Shown: piece by piece, positions 25,839-34,377 of the stretch
Numbering within the stretch: the stretch's first letter is position 1
Layout: every line of letters begins with the position of its first letter
Assembly (NCBI GenBank): GCA_044226045.1
Contig: JBGAHR010000013.1
Coordinates: 1 to 64,000 of the forward strand
Reading direction: 5' to 3'
Source: Endoryza sp044226045
Lineage (GTDB): Bacteria > Bacteroidota > Bacteroidia > Chitinophagales > Chitinophagaceae
DNA length: 64,000 nucleotides
Made by a program: the position numbers and the translations under genes
The notes under the pieces: model-generated
What the model was told of the DNA's origin: nothing
Databases searched by the model: none
The model's input: only the letters and a program-made list of their open reading frames with translations

Positions 25839-26934
25839 TCAGGAAGCAGTCTCTTCTTTCTCCATCATCAGGTAGGCTTTGATGAATCCGTCCAGTTCTC
25901 CATCCATAACCGGCTGCACATTGCCCACTTCAAAATTGGTGCGGTGGTCTTTGATCATTTTATAAGGATGGAACACATAAGAACGTATCTGGGATCCCCA
26001 TTCAATTTTCTTTTTGCTGGCATTGGCAGCGTTCTTTAATTCTTCCCGCCTGCGTAATTCCTCCTCGTACAAACGGCTTTTCAACATCTGCATGGCTTTT
26101 TCCCGGTTGCCGAGCTGGGTCCGTTCGGTTTGGCACACCACCACAATACCGGTAGGTATGTGTGTAAGCATCACCTTTGTTTCAACCTTGTTTACGTTCT
26201 GTCCACCTGCGCCGCCGCTTCGGGCAGTTTCCATCTTTACATCTGCGTCTTTTACTTCAATAGTGATGGTATCATCTACGAGAGGATATACAAATACAGA
26301 GGCGAAAGAGGTATGTCTTCTGGCATTGCTGTCGAAGGGAGAAATACGAACCAGCCGGTGAACGCCGCTTTCGGCTTTCAGGAATCCGTAGGCAAAAGGA
26401 CCTTCAAACTGAAGGGTGGCTGTTTTGATACCGGCGCCATCGCCCCAAACCCAATCGAGTTCTGTTACCTTCCAGCCCTGCTTCTCACCATACATTCTAT
26501 ACATCCTGGCCAGCATCTCCGCCCAGTCCTGGCTTTCCGTACCACCGGCTCCGGAGTTGATCTGCAAAACTGCAGGCAGCTCGTCTTCCGGTTGGTTCAG
26601 CGTGCTCTTGAACTCGGCTTCTTCGATTTTGTCGTTGGCTTTCTGGAAAGCTTCTCTTGTCTCTTCTTCCGTAGCATCACCCGCCTTCCAGAACTCAAAC
26701 AAAACGGCAAAATCTTCTACTGCCGAAGAAGTGTCATCGTACAGCTTTACCCAGTATTCGTTTAACTTGATGTTTTTGAGGATTTCAGTTGCGCGCTTGT
26801 TATCATCCCAGAATCCGGGGCTGAGCGACAACTGTTTATCTTCGGCTATTTTGAATTGACGGTTGTCGACGTCAAAGAAACCTCCTCAGGACCAAAACGC
26901 GGTCCCTCATATCCTGAATCTTTTCTAGTGTCAT
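25839..26934 (-). CDS. prfB: Peptide chain release factor 2 (programmed +1 frameshift)
   Basis: RF2, decoding UGA and UAA stop codons. The gene is split: a 20-codon first frame starts at ATG 26934-26932 and ends in CTT TGA (TGA 26874-26872). Skipping one T joins it to the main frame, starting GAC GTC GAC, giving 364 residues, the normal RF2 length. The tripeptide SPF (about 198-200) is the RF2 stop-codon anticodon, and GGQ (about 243-245, in GGAGGQNVNKVETK) promotes hydrolysis. The join is 26934-26875 with 26873-25839. Low RF2 stalls the ribosome at UGA and increases frameshifting, an autoregulatory loop known from E. coli. Confidence 0.96.
26872..26886 (-). promoter_or_regulatory. prfB recoding site: internal Shine-Dalgarno and slippery CTT TGA
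   Basis: On the minus strand AGGAGG (26886-26881) is followed by TTT, then the slippery codon CTT and the TGA stop (26874-26872), with C as next base. The spacing of 3 bases between the SD-like sequence and CTT is the one known to drive +1 shifting in E. coli prfB. Confidence 0.93.
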
Positions 26935-26949
26935 AGGGTGCGAAAATAT

Positions 26950-27265
26950 GGATTTTGTGGAAATACGCGAATTATACGAATTATGCGAATTAGGCGAATT
27001 AGGCGAAACGCTGAAGACGCAGAATACGCAGAGAACGCTGAATTAAATACTGCAGTCGCTCCCGCTTCCGCTCCCGCTTCCGCTCCCGCTCCGTTATTCC
27101 CCCCTCACCCCAGCCCTCTCCCAAGGGAGAGGTAGTGATGATACCCAATTAATCTATTTCATTAGCTTCCCCTCATCTCTCTGTTTCCGTTTCTGTTTCT
27201 GTTTCCGTTTCCCCCTCCGCTCCCGCTCTCACTCCCGCTCCGTTATTCCCGCTCCGTTATTTTCT
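26950..27265. repeat. Word repeats in the prfB / DUF2452 divergent gap
   Basis: Nine-base words ACGAATTAT/GCGAATTAG (26966-27005) lead into GCTGAAGACGCAGAATACGCAG. Then come hexamers CGCTCC/CGCTTC (27058-27092), a palindrome (27115-27132), GTTTCC/GTTTCT hexamers (27181-27215) and again CCCGCTCTCACTCCCGCTCC with a duplicated CCGTTATT. No open reading frame of interest is found. This is the only clearly divergent gap with such words. Confidence 0.7.
27115..27132. repeat. Near-perfect palindrome CCTCTCCC-AA-GGGAGAGG
   Basis: Eight-base arms 27115-27122 and 27125-27132 flank a 2-base centre, preceded by CCCCTCACCCCAGC. A very similar sequence recurs between genes in many unrelated bacterial genomes, from memory. 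It could be a terminator-like hairpin, but no T-run follows. Confidence 0.6.
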
Positions 27266-27339
27266 TTCGGGTTATTAAACCAATCTTCCGATAATAGGTT
27301 ATACAAGCCATAATCTCATTAATGATGGACACAGTGGCA

Positions 27340-27466
27340 TTCAATTTTTTGAATTTTTAATTTTTAATTTTGACTTTATCGGCCTCTATAACATTCCCTC
27401 AAAAAGAAGGAAAACTGCAAACTGCAAACCGCAAACTGCAAACCGCAAACCGAAAACCGTAAACCA
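27340..27466. repeat. Word repeats reaching the DUF2452 start codon
   Basis: TTTTTGAATTTTTAATTTTTAATTTTGAC words (27345-27374) are followed by a run of AAACTGC/AAACCGC/AAACCGA/AAACCGT heptamers (27414-27464). The heptamer run ends only a few bases before the ATG at 27470, so it would form the 5' leader of that mRNA. Confidence 0.75.
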
Positions 27467-27469
27467 TTT

Positions 27470-28264
27470 ATGATCCAGGCTTATAATTTTATTGCCAGCT
27501 GGCAGTTGTTTCCCGAAAAAGGCACTTATGAATCCGGCGATAGGCCACGAAGCGGGATTTACAAGATTGATGCGATTCCTGATAGTCGGCAATTGTCCAT
27601 TTCACATAACTGGGTTACCCTCGAAAACAACGCTTTTCACTCGGAATACACTGTGATAGCAGATAATGAACTGAATGATTTTCCGGACAAGGACCTCGCT
27701 GAACAGGTACGGGTATTGTTTCCTGATGGTATCCGGTTTGAAATTCATTTTTACAAGAAAGGTGAATCCATCCTGAAAGTGATCCATGAGATCATGCCAA
27801 ATGGTTATCTCAGAATTACTCAGGAGGGCTTTAAAGAGGATCAGTCGCCCTACACCAATATGGAGTACTATCACAAACAGATGAGTGTACTTCCGTATTC
27901 TGCCTCCGTTTCCGGTGCCGTGATCAAACCCACCGAAGAAGGGGTGATTCGTCACAAGGCCCTTACCGCCATGGAGGAGCAGACCAATATGCAACTGGAA
28001 CAAATTCGCAAGCAAATTGAGCTGCTGGCTTTGCAGGCGCAGGAAATTCAGAAAAGAAAGGATCTTTCACTCACCATCTATGGTGCAAAACTCAATTTCG
28101 CTCCCGTTATTGGCCAGGTGTACTATCTGTACGAAAAAAAGGACGGAGAACACCTTTTATCTTTGGTCAGCCCTAAAGAATGGGGCGGCGGCGCCGGACC
28201 CTTTAAAAAGTTCGTGGCGGCCGTAAAACTACTTGCCGATCATACCTGGATGGAAGTCATTTAA
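27470..28264 (+). CDS. DUF2452 domain protein with an N-terminal beta-rich domain
   Basis: A 264-residue cytoplasmic-looking protein (no signal peptide). The C-terminal half (about 150-264) matches DUF2452: EQIRKQIELLALQAQEIQ, then FAPVIGQVYYLYEKKDGE, SLVSPKEWG and FKKFVAAVKLLADHTW. The N-terminal half (about 1-140), SWQLFPEKGTYESGDRPRSG with later strands, resembles a small lipocalin-like barrel but is not recognised with certainty. Function unknown. The ATG lies directly after a heptamer repeat, and no SD is seen. Confidence 0.72.
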   Translation: MIQAYNFIASWQLFPEKGTYESGDRPRSGIYKIDAIPDSRQLSISHNWVTLENNAFHSEYTVIADNELNDFPDKDLAEQVRVLFPDGIRFEIHFYKKGESILKVIHEIMPNGYLRITQEGFKEDQSPYTNMEYYHKQMSVLPYSASVSGAVIKPTEEGVIRHKALTAMEEQTNMQLEQIRKQIELLALQAQEIQKRKDLSLTIYGAKLNFAPVIGQVYYLYEKKDGEHLLSLVSPKEWGGGAGPFKKFVAAVKLLADHTWMEVI

Positions 28265-28353
28265 TACCACTATGCGGTATTCTGTATAAAATCAAGGGCT
28301 CTGTAACGTTTGGTCCGGCTTGTCGACGTATGTTTGCAAACGAATCAATCAAT

Positions 28354-29052
28354 ATGAAAAAAATTATCCCGCTCATTATTTCCGCGATGCTCCTGGTCAC
28401 CGCCAGCTTCGCGCAAACTGCCGACGAAATCGTCAACAAACATCTTGAAGCCCGCGGTGGGGTCGAAAAACTCAGAGCCCTCCAATCTCTTACTATGGAA
28501 GGCAGCATGAACCAGGGCGGAGTAGATATCGCCATGAAATATTACTACCTGAGTAACAAAGCCACTAAAGTAGAATATACCGCAATGGGGCAAACAGGTT
28601 ACAACATTGTAACTTCCACGGCCGGTTGGGTATTTAATCCATTTAACGGACAGGCCAGTGCAGAAGAAATGGCACCGGATCAATTGAAAGAGGCACAAGC
28701 CGGGCTTGACCTGGTGCCTTTACTGGATTATAAAAGCAAGGGGTATACTGTAGAGTCGATGGGTAAAGAGAATATTCAGGGAGCCGACTACTACAAGTTG
28801 AAACTGACAAGGTCCAATGGTAAATCGGTGTTGTATTACCTCGATAACAAGTTTCTTCTTTTCCGCTCCATTTCAACTGTAAATGCCAACGGAACCGATA
28901 TGGAAATGATCACCGATTATTCCGATTACAAGACCACTCCCGAAGGATATGTTTTTCCCTATCGCAGAAACAGTGGGCAAACAGACATTTCCTTCGACAA
29001 GATCGAGATCAATCCCAAGCTGGATGAGGCGATCTTCAAGCCGACAAACTGA
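28354..29052 (+). CDS. LolA-like outer-membrane lipoprotein-sorting family protein
   Basis: A 232-residue exported protein with a signal peptide (MKKIIPLIISAMLLVTASFA). The mature start TADEIVNKHLEARGGVEKLRAL is the hallmark of a broad LolA/LppX-like periplasmic family in Bacteroidota. Strands such as YKLKLTRSNGKSVLYYLDNKFLLF and a closing DISFDKIEINPKLDEAIFK follow the family's half-barrel pattern. A role in lipid or lipoprotein handling is inferred; it is too divergent to call LolA. ATG 28354 was chosen over 28330 because it starts the signal peptide. Confidence 0.75.
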   Translation: MKKIIPLIISAMLLVTASFAQTADEIVNKHLEARGGVEKLRALQSLTMEGSMNQGGVDIAMKYYYLSNKATKVEYTAMGQTGYNIVTSTAGWVFNPFNGQASAEEMAPDQLKEAQAGLDLVPLLDYKSKGYTVESMGKENIQGADYYKLKLTRSNGKSVLYYLDNKFLLFRSISTVNANGTDMEMITDYSDYKTTPEGYVFPYRRNSGQTDISFDKIEINPKLDEAIFKPTN

Positions 29053-29106
29053 TCCAGACAGAAAGTACGCCCCTGCCCAACCCGAACATAACCACAACTG
29101 GAACTC

Positions 29107-29526
29107 ATGAGACAATCGCGCTTACTTCTGCTGGTACCGGTAATCGCCGGTATCATGCTGGCAGGAACATCAAAGGCATCAATTCCTGTGACCGAACCTG
29201 TCAGGGACAGTTCGGTTATACCATCTCCGGCAGCTATTTCCGATGCATTGAATGAATATAAATCGCTGAGCAGACCGGAAAAAAAAATGCGGCAAAGAGA
29301 AGCCCGGAAGTTGCTGCATCAATACAGGGCCGACAAAAAACGGGGAACCAATCCGGATGGAGACATTGTTTTCCTGGCTATCCTGGCAGTACTGCTTCCA
29401 CCGCTGGCGGTATACCTGAAGGAGAAAACCATCAATAAAAGATTCTGGATTGATCTGTTACTGTGGTTCCTGTTCATTCTGCCAGGCATTGTGTTTGCCA
29501 TGCTGATCGTATTTGGAGTCATTTGA
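29107..29526 (+). CDS. Pmp3/YqaE-family small membrane protein with extended N-terminus
   Basis: A 139-residue protein. The last 55 residues are a Pmp3 domain: DIVFLAILAVLLPPLAVYL, a short loop, then FWIDLLLWFLFILPGIVFA, two transmembrane helices. Upstream is a signal-like hydrophobic segment (LLLLVPVIAGIMLAG) and a basic region (EKKMRQREARKLLHQYRADKK) not found in classical Pmp3, which is about 55 residues. Family members affect membrane potential and ion tolerance in yeast and plants; the bacterial role is unclear. A strong terminator follows. Confidence 0.8.
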   Translation: MRQSRLLLLVPVIAGIMLAGTSKASIPVTEPVRDSSVIPSPAAISDALNEYKSLSRPEKKMRQREARKLLHQYRADKKRGTNPDGDIVFLAILAVLLPPLAVYLKEKTINKRFWIDLLLWFLFILPGIVFAMLIVFGVI

Positions 29527-29555
29527 TAGTTTATACATCCTGCGAAATTGTTTTA

Positions 29556-29579
29556 AAAGGCGGCCCGCAGGCCGCCTTT
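29556..29579 (+). terminator. Intrinsic terminator after the Pmp3-like gene
   Basis: A 10-bp stem AAAGGCGGCC (29556-29565) / GGCCGCCTTT (29570-29579) with loop CGCA, followed by CTTTATTATT. Confidence 0.85.
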
Positions 29580-29632
29580 CTTTATTATTCATCGATTCTT
29601 TGGTAACTTCCCCATCATCAATTTATAGCCGA

Positions 29633-30100
29633 ATGAAAACAGCTTCCATTGCTTTTATTATCATTGCCGGATTGACAGCCTGCCAAAAGAACGAATCCAA
29701 TCCCACTACCCGGGAGATACTGACTTCCTCGAAGTGGCAATTAACTTCCCTCACAGTTGCTTCTCCCCCGGAAAGCACTCCGGGAGACATCACCACTTCT
29801 ATATTCAAAGCCTGTGAGCTGGATGATGTGATTGAATTCAAGGAGTCGGGGCTTTTTACGGTAGATGAGCACAACGATGTTTGCCTGCCCGGTACCAACC
29901 GCAGCATTTTCTACAAAATGAATGGGGCAGGCTGGGTATTGTCGGGACCGGATACTTTATTAACAATCAAAGCGGGCTTTCTGGAGCAGTCGTATCGAAT
30001 AGGTCGAAAATCAAACACCGCTATTGAAATATACCAGATCCAGAAAAATTACCTCGACGAATACCAGCGTTACAATTATACCTTCAGGGCCGTTGAATAA
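29633..30100 (+). CDS. Hypothetical lipocalin-like lipoprotein
   Basis: A 155-residue predicted lipoprotein with signal MKTASIAFIIIAGLTAC (lipid Cys at 17). The mature part begins with ILTSSKWQLTSLTV, the pattern of small Bacteroidota lipocalin-like lipoproteins ('L..k.W.l......'), and has DDVIEFKESGLFTVDEHNDVC and a closing Tyr-rich strand. No ligand can be named. ATG 29633 begins the signal peptide; the upstream extension overlaps the previous terminator. It is convergent with groL across a shared hairpin. Confidence 0.68.
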   Translation: MKTASIAFIIIAGLTACQKNESNPTTREILTSSKWQLTSLTVASPPESTPGDITTSIFKACELDDVIEFKESGLFTVDEHNDVCLPGTNRSIFYKMNGAGWVLSGPDTLLTIKAGFLEQSYRIGRKSNTAIEIYQIQKNYLDEYQRYNYTFRAVE

Positions 30101-30145
30101 CGGATCAGGATGTTAAAAATTAAATAGACTTTCCGGAAAATAAAA

Positions 30146-30172
30146 AGTCCCGCCATTGGCGGGACTGTATTT
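30146..30172. terminator. Bidirectional terminator between lipoprotein gene and groL
   Basis: A perfect 9-bp stem AGTCCCGCC (30146-30154) / GGCGGGACT (30158-30166) with loop ATT. T-rich sequence follows on the plus strand (GTATTTTTT), and the preceding A-run gives a T-run on the minus strand, so it serves both convergent genes. Confidence 0.85.
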
Positions 30173-30191
30173 TTTACCTCTCGGCGAAAGA

Positions 30192-31829
30192 TTAATAATC
30201 CATTCCACCCATGCCAGGAGCGCCATGTGCGTGAGGAGCTTCTTCTTTTTTAGGTTTGTCTGCAATCACACACTCGGTGGTCAGCAGCATACCTGCGATA
30301 GAAGAGGCATTCTCGAGGGCAATACGAGCTACTTTAGTAGGATCGATTACACCTGCTTTCAGGAGGTTTTCATAATCTTCAGTGCGGGCGTTAAAGCCAT
30401 AGTCGGCTTTGCCTTCTTTCACTTTCTGCACAACGATAGAGCCTTCGATTCCGGCGTTGGCTACGATCTGGCGAAGAGGTTCTTCCAGTGCTCTTTTAAC
30501 AATGGTGATACCGGTTGCCTCGTCTTCATTGGCTGTTTTGATCTTGCCATTCAGGCTCTCGATAGAGCGGATGTAGGCAACACCACCACCCGGAACGATA
30601 CCTTCTTCAACAGCTGCTCTTGTAGCATGCAGGGCGTCATCTACACGGTCTTTTTTCTCTTTCATTTCAACTTCAGTTGCTGCACCTACATACAGAACAG
30701 CCACACCACCACTCAGTTTAGCCAAACGCTCCTGTAATTTTTCTTTATCGTAGTCGGAAGTAGTTACTTCGATTTGTGCTTTGATCTGGTTCACACGAGC
30801 AGTGATGTCTTCTTTTTTACCTTTACCACCTACAACAGTTGTGTTGTCTTTGTCGATGGTTACGGAAGAAGCCTGTCCGAGGTAGCTCAGGTCGGCATTT
30901 TCCAGTTTATATCCCTGCTCTTCGCTGATCACCACACCTTTGGTGAGAATGGCGATATCCTGCAGCATTTCTTTACGACGGTCACCGAAACCTGGTGCTT
31001 TAACAGCAGCCACTTTCAGCGTACCACGAAGTTTGTTTACCACCAGGGTAGCCAGTGCTTCGCCTTCCAGGTCTTCAGAGATGATCAGTAAAGGACGACC
31101 GCTTTGAGCTACTTTCTCCAGGATGTGGAGAATATCTTTCATGGCGCTGATCTTTTTATCATAGATCAGGATGTATGGATTGTCCAGTTCAGCTTCCATT
31201 TTTTCGCTATTGGTAACGAAATAGGGAGAGATATAACCACGGTCGAATTGCATACCTTCCACTACTTCAACAGTAGTATCAGTACCTTTTGCTTCTTCTA
31301 CAGTGATAACCCCTTCTTTACCAACTTTACCAAACGCTTCAGCGATCAGCTTTCCGATGGCTTCGTCGTTATTGGCAGAAATGGTAGCAACCTGCTGGAT
31401 TTTTTTGCTGTCACTTCCTACTGTCTGGCTTTGTGCACGGAGGTTTTCCACCACCAGGGCTACAGCCTTGTCGATACCACGCTTCAGGTCCATTGGGTTG
31501 GCGCCGGCAGCAACGATTTTCAAACCTTCACCAATGATAGACTGGGCCAGAACGGTTGCAGTAGTAGTACCATCACCTGCGATATCCGCAGTTTTGCTGG
31601 CCACTTCTTTCACCATCTGAGCACCCATATTTTCAATCGGATCTTCCAGTTCGATTTCTTTAGCAACCGTAACACCATCTTTTGTTACTGCTGGTGCTCC
31701 GAATTTTTTCTCCAGAACAACGTTGCGACCTTTTGGTCCCAATGTTACTTTCACTGCATTAGCGAGTGTATCCACACCACGCTTCATTTTATTGCGGGCG
31801 TCGATATCGAAAAACAGTTGTTTAGCCAT
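30192..31829 (-). CDS. groL: Chaperonin GroEL (60 kDa)
   Basis: A 545-residue group I chaperonin subunit; tetradecamers fold proteins in the cytoplasm with GroES and ATP. Highly conserved segments include VKVTLGPKGRNVVLEKKFG, the ATP-site DGTTTATVLAQ, APGFGDRRKEML and the C-terminal GAPGMGGMDY, a Gly/Met tail. Length is normal. It follows groS by 80 bases and is probably in the same operon. No CIRCE element was found upstream of the pair. Confidence 0.98.
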   Translation of the reverse strand: MAKQLFFDIDARNKMKRGVDTLANAVKVTLGPKGRNVVLEKKFGAPAVTKDGVTVAKEIELEDPIENMGAQMVKEVASKTADIAGDGTTTATVLAQSIIGEGLKIVAAGANPMDLKRGIDKAVALVVENLRAQSQTVGSDSKKIQQVATISANNDEAIGKLIAEAFGKVGKEGVITVEEAKGTDTTVEVVEGMQFDRGYISPYFVTNSEKMEAELDNPYILIYDKKISAMKDILHILEKVAQSGRPLLIISEDLEGEALATLVVNKLRGTLKVAAVKAPGFGDRRKEMLQDIAILTKGVVISEEQGYKLENADLSYLGQASSVTIDKDNTTVVGGKGKKEDITARVNQIKAQIEVTTSDYDKEKLQERLAKLSGGVAVLYVGAATEVEMKEKKDRVDDALHATRAAVEEGIVPGGGVAYIRSIESLNGKIKTANEDEATGITIVKRALEEPLRQIVANAGIEGSIVVQKVKEGKADYGFNARTEDYENLLKAGVIDPTKVARIALENASSIAGMLLTTECVIADKPKKEEAPHAHGAPGMGGMDY

Positions 31830-31909
31830 TTTTATTAGAATTTGAAATTTGTTAATGAATATGTTTCCCTTTCAATCCTGTTGGACTGATAGAAAAGTTG
31901 ACGGTTGAA

Positions 31910-32194
31910 TTAAACAATAGCCAGGATATCGCTTTCGCGCATGATCAGCAGGTCATCACCTTCGATCTGGATTTCCGTGCCGGAGTATTTACCATACAAA
32001 ACCGTATCACCTACTTTAACCGTAACAGGCTCGTCTTTTTTACCAGGGCCTGCGGCAACTACCACTCCACGTTGTGGCTTCTCTTTGGCGGTATCGGGGA
32101 TGATGATACCACCAGCTGTTTTTTCTTCAGCCTTTGCGGGTTTCACGATTACCCTGTCATGCAGCGGGGTAACACTTAACTTGTTTTTAGCCAT
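31910..32194 (-). CDS. groS: Co-chaperonin GroES (10 kDa)
   Basis: A 94-residue co-chaperonin, standard length. It starts LSVTPLHDRVIVKPAKAEEK, the mobile loop is TAGGIIIPDTAKEKP, and VGDTVLYGKYSGTEIQIEG is the conserved C-terminal part. It caps the GroEL ring. First gene of the groS-groL unit. The leader is A/T-rich without SD, typical for the phylum. Confidence 0.97.
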   Translation of the reverse strand: MAKNKLSVTPLHDRVIVKPAKAEEKTAGGIIIPDTAKEKPQRGVVVAAGPGKKDEPVTVKVGDTVLYGKYSGTEIQIEGDDLLIMRESDILAIV

Positions 32195-32496
32195 GATTTA
32201 TCAGTTTTGATTTGATTTTTGATGTTTTTGTGGGACGGCGAAACTACAGTAAAATCCATACCATTACTCCGGAAACGGAAAAATTTTCAGTTTCCAGGAT
32301 AAAAATGACAGTTTGCCACCAAACGCCTTGAACACTATACGGTTAAGTTGTCAGCCCGTCTCAGCTCTTGCCTTCCACACCCGATTACCTGGTTTTTCGG
32401 ACAGGGTATTGTTCATTTTGCCGCCGGCGTATTGTCATAAGCCTGCTCTGGTGAATCTTCCCTATCTTCGCAGCTCCAAAAAAAGTTCATTGAGCA
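32195..32496. promoter_or_regulatory. Divergent control region of groS and nusB
   Basis: A gap of about 300 bases without genes. Candidate -7 boxes with one mismatch to TAnnTTTG are TAGTTTCG on the minus strand (32246-32239) for groS and TATCTTCG on the plus strand (32463-32470) for nusB. No CIRCE (TTAGCACTC/GAGTGCTAA) and no word repeats were found. Confidence 0.4.
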
Positions 32497-33453
32497 ATGA
32501 TCAGCAGAAGAAATATCCGGGTTAAGGTGATGCAGGTGATTTACGCTTTCGAAAGCCAGGATGAAGCCCAAAAGACCGCTGCCCCACAATTAAATGAAGC
32601 CGATAAATTATTACAGAAACACTTTGATCTGACCCGCCAGTTGCTGGTCTATCTGACCTATTTCCTGACAGAAGTAGCCCGTTACGCGGAAACTGATGCC
32701 CGCAACCGTGCTTCCAAACATCTTCCAACAGAAGAAGATCTCCGGGTAAATACAAAACTCGCTGGTAATGAACTGGTATGGAAAATTCTGGAAAGCCCTT
32801 CCTGGAAACAGGCACTCAAGGAGGATAAACCGCAATTGATAGACTCAGGTGAGCTGGTTAGAAAAATCTACCTGGAACTGGCAGATAAAGACATCTATAA
32901 AAAGTATATCACCGAACAAAGCCGCGACCGCAAAGAAGAAAAAGCCATCCTGGATTATATCCTAAATGAATTGTTGCTTCCCAATGAAGGGATCGTAAGC
33001 CATTTTGAAGAGCATTTCACCAACTGGAATGATGATGCAGACATGATCGTTCAGTTGCTCAACAATTTTCTTGCAAAACCCGGACAGAACAGCTTCCAAG
33101 ACATTATCAGCCGCGAAAAGCGCGACTTTGCCTCGAGCCTGCTTCGAACAACCCTTGAAAGAAAGGAATTGACACTCGATTATATCAAACCCAAACTGAA
33201 AAACTGGGATTCTGAACGTATTGCGGTTCTCGACATGATCCTGATGAGAATGGGTGTGTGCGAGTTTCTGTATTTTGAAACCATTCCGCCGAAAGTGACC
33301 ATTAATGAATACATCGACCTGGCGAAAGAATACAGCACCCAGCAGAGCGGCCAGTTCGTAAATGGGATATTAGATAATATTCACAAGGACCTGGTGAGGG
33401 AAAATAAAATGCATAAAATTGATTTCAAGGCCGGTTCCAAAAACACCGATTGA
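32497..33453 (+). CDS. nusB: Transcription antitermination factor NusB (long form)
   Basis: A 318-residue NusB, about twice the length of the E. coli protein (139), as is usual in Bacteroidota. An N-terminal MISRRNIRVKVMQVIYAFE matches the NusB start, and the C-terminal part (about 215-305) has IKPKLKNWDSERIAVLDMILMRMG-like sequence and PPKVTINEYIDLAKEYS plus GQFVNGILDNI, strong NusB signatures. The middle region of about 130 residues is lineage-specific. NusB with NusE binds boxA RNA in rRNA antitermination. First of a run of co-directional genes with DUF1573 and yajC. Confidence 0.93.
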   Translation: MISRRNIRVKVMQVIYAFESQDEAQKTAAPQLNEADKLLQKHFDLTRQLLVYLTYFLTEVARYAETDARNRASKHLPTEEDLRVNTKLAGNELVWKILESPSWKQALKEDKPQLIDSGELVRKIYLELADKDIYKKYITEQSRDRKEEKAILDYILNELLLPNEGIVSHFEEHFTNWNDDADMIVQLLNNFLAKPGQNSFQDIISREKRDFASSLLRTTLERKELTLDYIKPKLKNWDSERIAVLDMILMRMGVCEFLYFETIPPKVTINEYIDLAKEYSTQQSGQFVNGILDNIHKDLVRENKMHKIDFKAGSKNTD

Positions 33454-33454
33454 T

Positions 33455-33462
33455 TACTTTTG
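33455..33462 (+). promoter_or_regulatory. -7 box of the DUF1573 gene
   Basis: TACTTTTG, an exact TAnnTTTG match overlapping the nusB stop region, 14 bases before the ATG. No convincing -33 element. Confidence 0.35.
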
Positions 33463-33476
33463 CAAAAAAGACCCCA

Positions 33477-33917
33477 ATGAAATATCTTTTTTTGTTTCTC
33501 CTGTCCTTTACCTTTTTATTGGGCTCCTGTCTGAACAACACAGACAAGGAAGCGGGAACCCAACAGGTTGCTACCGCTGGTATTCAACCAAGGGATTCGG
33601 CCAACTTTACAAAAATTGAATGGCTGGATTCGGCCAAACACCTGGGCACCATCAAACAGGGAGAGGTGTTGAAGATAGATTATCGATTTCGCAATGCAGG
33701 AAGCAAACCACTTGTTCTGGAAAACGTTCGTCCTTCCTGCGGATGTACTGTAGCTGATTTTCCGAAGAAGCCTATTGCACCGGGAGAAGAAGCAGTGATC
33801 AATGCGGAGTTCGACAGTCATGGTAAAGAGGGACTTCAACATAAAAGCATTACAGTGATCGCCAATACGGCTGAGTCTACCGAACTTCACTTTGATGTTA
33901 ATATCGTAAAGTCCTGA
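33477..33917 (+). CDS. DUF1573 lipoprotein
   Basis: A 146-residue predicted lipoprotein (signal MKYLFLFLLSFTFLLGSC). The DUF1573 (ASH-like, immunoglobulin-fold) domain is clear: LGTIKQGEVLKIDYRFRNAG, PLVLENVRPSCGCTVADFP with the diagnostic S-C-G-C-T, and PIAPGEEAVINAEFDSHGK. This family is abundant in Bacteroidota; molecular function is unknown. It lies between nusB and yajC, a gene order I recall from related genomes. ATG 33477 starts the signal peptide. Confidence 0.88.
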   Translation: MKYLFLFLLSFTFLLGSCLNNTDKEAGTQQVATAGIQPRDSANFTKIEWLDSAKHLGTIKQGEVLKIDYRFRNAGSKPLVLENVRPSCGCTVADFPKKPIAPGEEAVINAEFDSHGKEGLQHKSITVIANTAESTELHFDVNIVKS

Positions 33918-33951
33918 ATCAACCAAGTTTAAACATTCACAAAACAATACA

Positions 33952-34296
33952 ATGACAACTTTAGTTTATTTGTTACAAGCTCCCGCAGGCGGAGGAACAC
34001 TCCAACTGGTATTATTGGGAGGCATGATCCTGGTTTTCTGGCTCTTCATGATCAGGCCGCAAGCTAAAAAAGCAAAGCTGGCAAAGGAATTTCAGCAAAA
34101 CCTTCAAAAGGGTTCCAAAGTGGTAACAATTGCCGGAATTCATGGCACCGTCAATAAAGTGAACGAAGATGGCACTACCATTAACCTGGAAACAAGCCCG
34201 GGCAGCTACATGAAAGTGGAAAAGAGTGCAATTTCCGTTGAGTGGTCTCAGGCAGCCAACAAAGCAGCGGCCGGTACAGCACCTGCTGCCAAATAA
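33952..34296 (+). CDS. yajC: Preprotein translocase subunit YajC
   Basis: A 114-residue single-span membrane protein. The helix LVLLGGMILVFWLFMIRPQAKKAK includes the family hallmark 'FxxRPQ', followed by the small soluble domain LQKGSKVVTIAGIHGTVNKVNED. YajC associates with SecDF in the Sec translocon. The C-terminal tail is Ala-rich. A hairpin with a T-run follows its stop, closing the transcription unit. Confidence 0.93.
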   Translation: MTTLVYLLQAPAGGGTLQLVLLGGMILVFWLFMIRPQAKKAKLAKEFQQNLQKGSKVVTIAGIHGTVNKVNEDGTTINLETSPGSYMKVEKSAISVEWSQAANKAAAGTAPAAK

Positions 34297-34320
34297 ATCA
34301 TCAACTACAAAAAAGATAAA

Positions 34321-34360
34321 AATCTCAAAACTCCAGCAATCGGGTTTTGAGATTTTTTTT
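34321..34360 (+). terminator. Intrinsic terminator after yajC
   Basis: Stem AATCTCAAAAC (34321-34331) / GTTTTGAGATT (34344-34354), extended by a GU and a CG pair, with an 8-base loop, followed by TTTTTT. Confidence 0.8.
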
Positions 34361-34377
34361 CTGGCAAACCATTCATC

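Noticed and set aside
26130..26765. 211-residue antisense frame over prfB
   Set aside because: Shadow of prfB; no family resemblance.
25839..26831. prfB as a 330-residue single-frame gene
   Set aside because: The start would be an internal TTG; the upstream 20-codon frame with AGGAGG TTT CTT TGA C gives the full-length protein by +1 frameshift.
31104..31838. 244-residue antisense frame over groL
   Set aside because: Opposite-strand shadow of a highly conserved gene.
32195..32300. CIRCE operator upstream of groS
   Set aside because: TTAGCACTC-N9-GAGTGCTAA or a close variant was not found.
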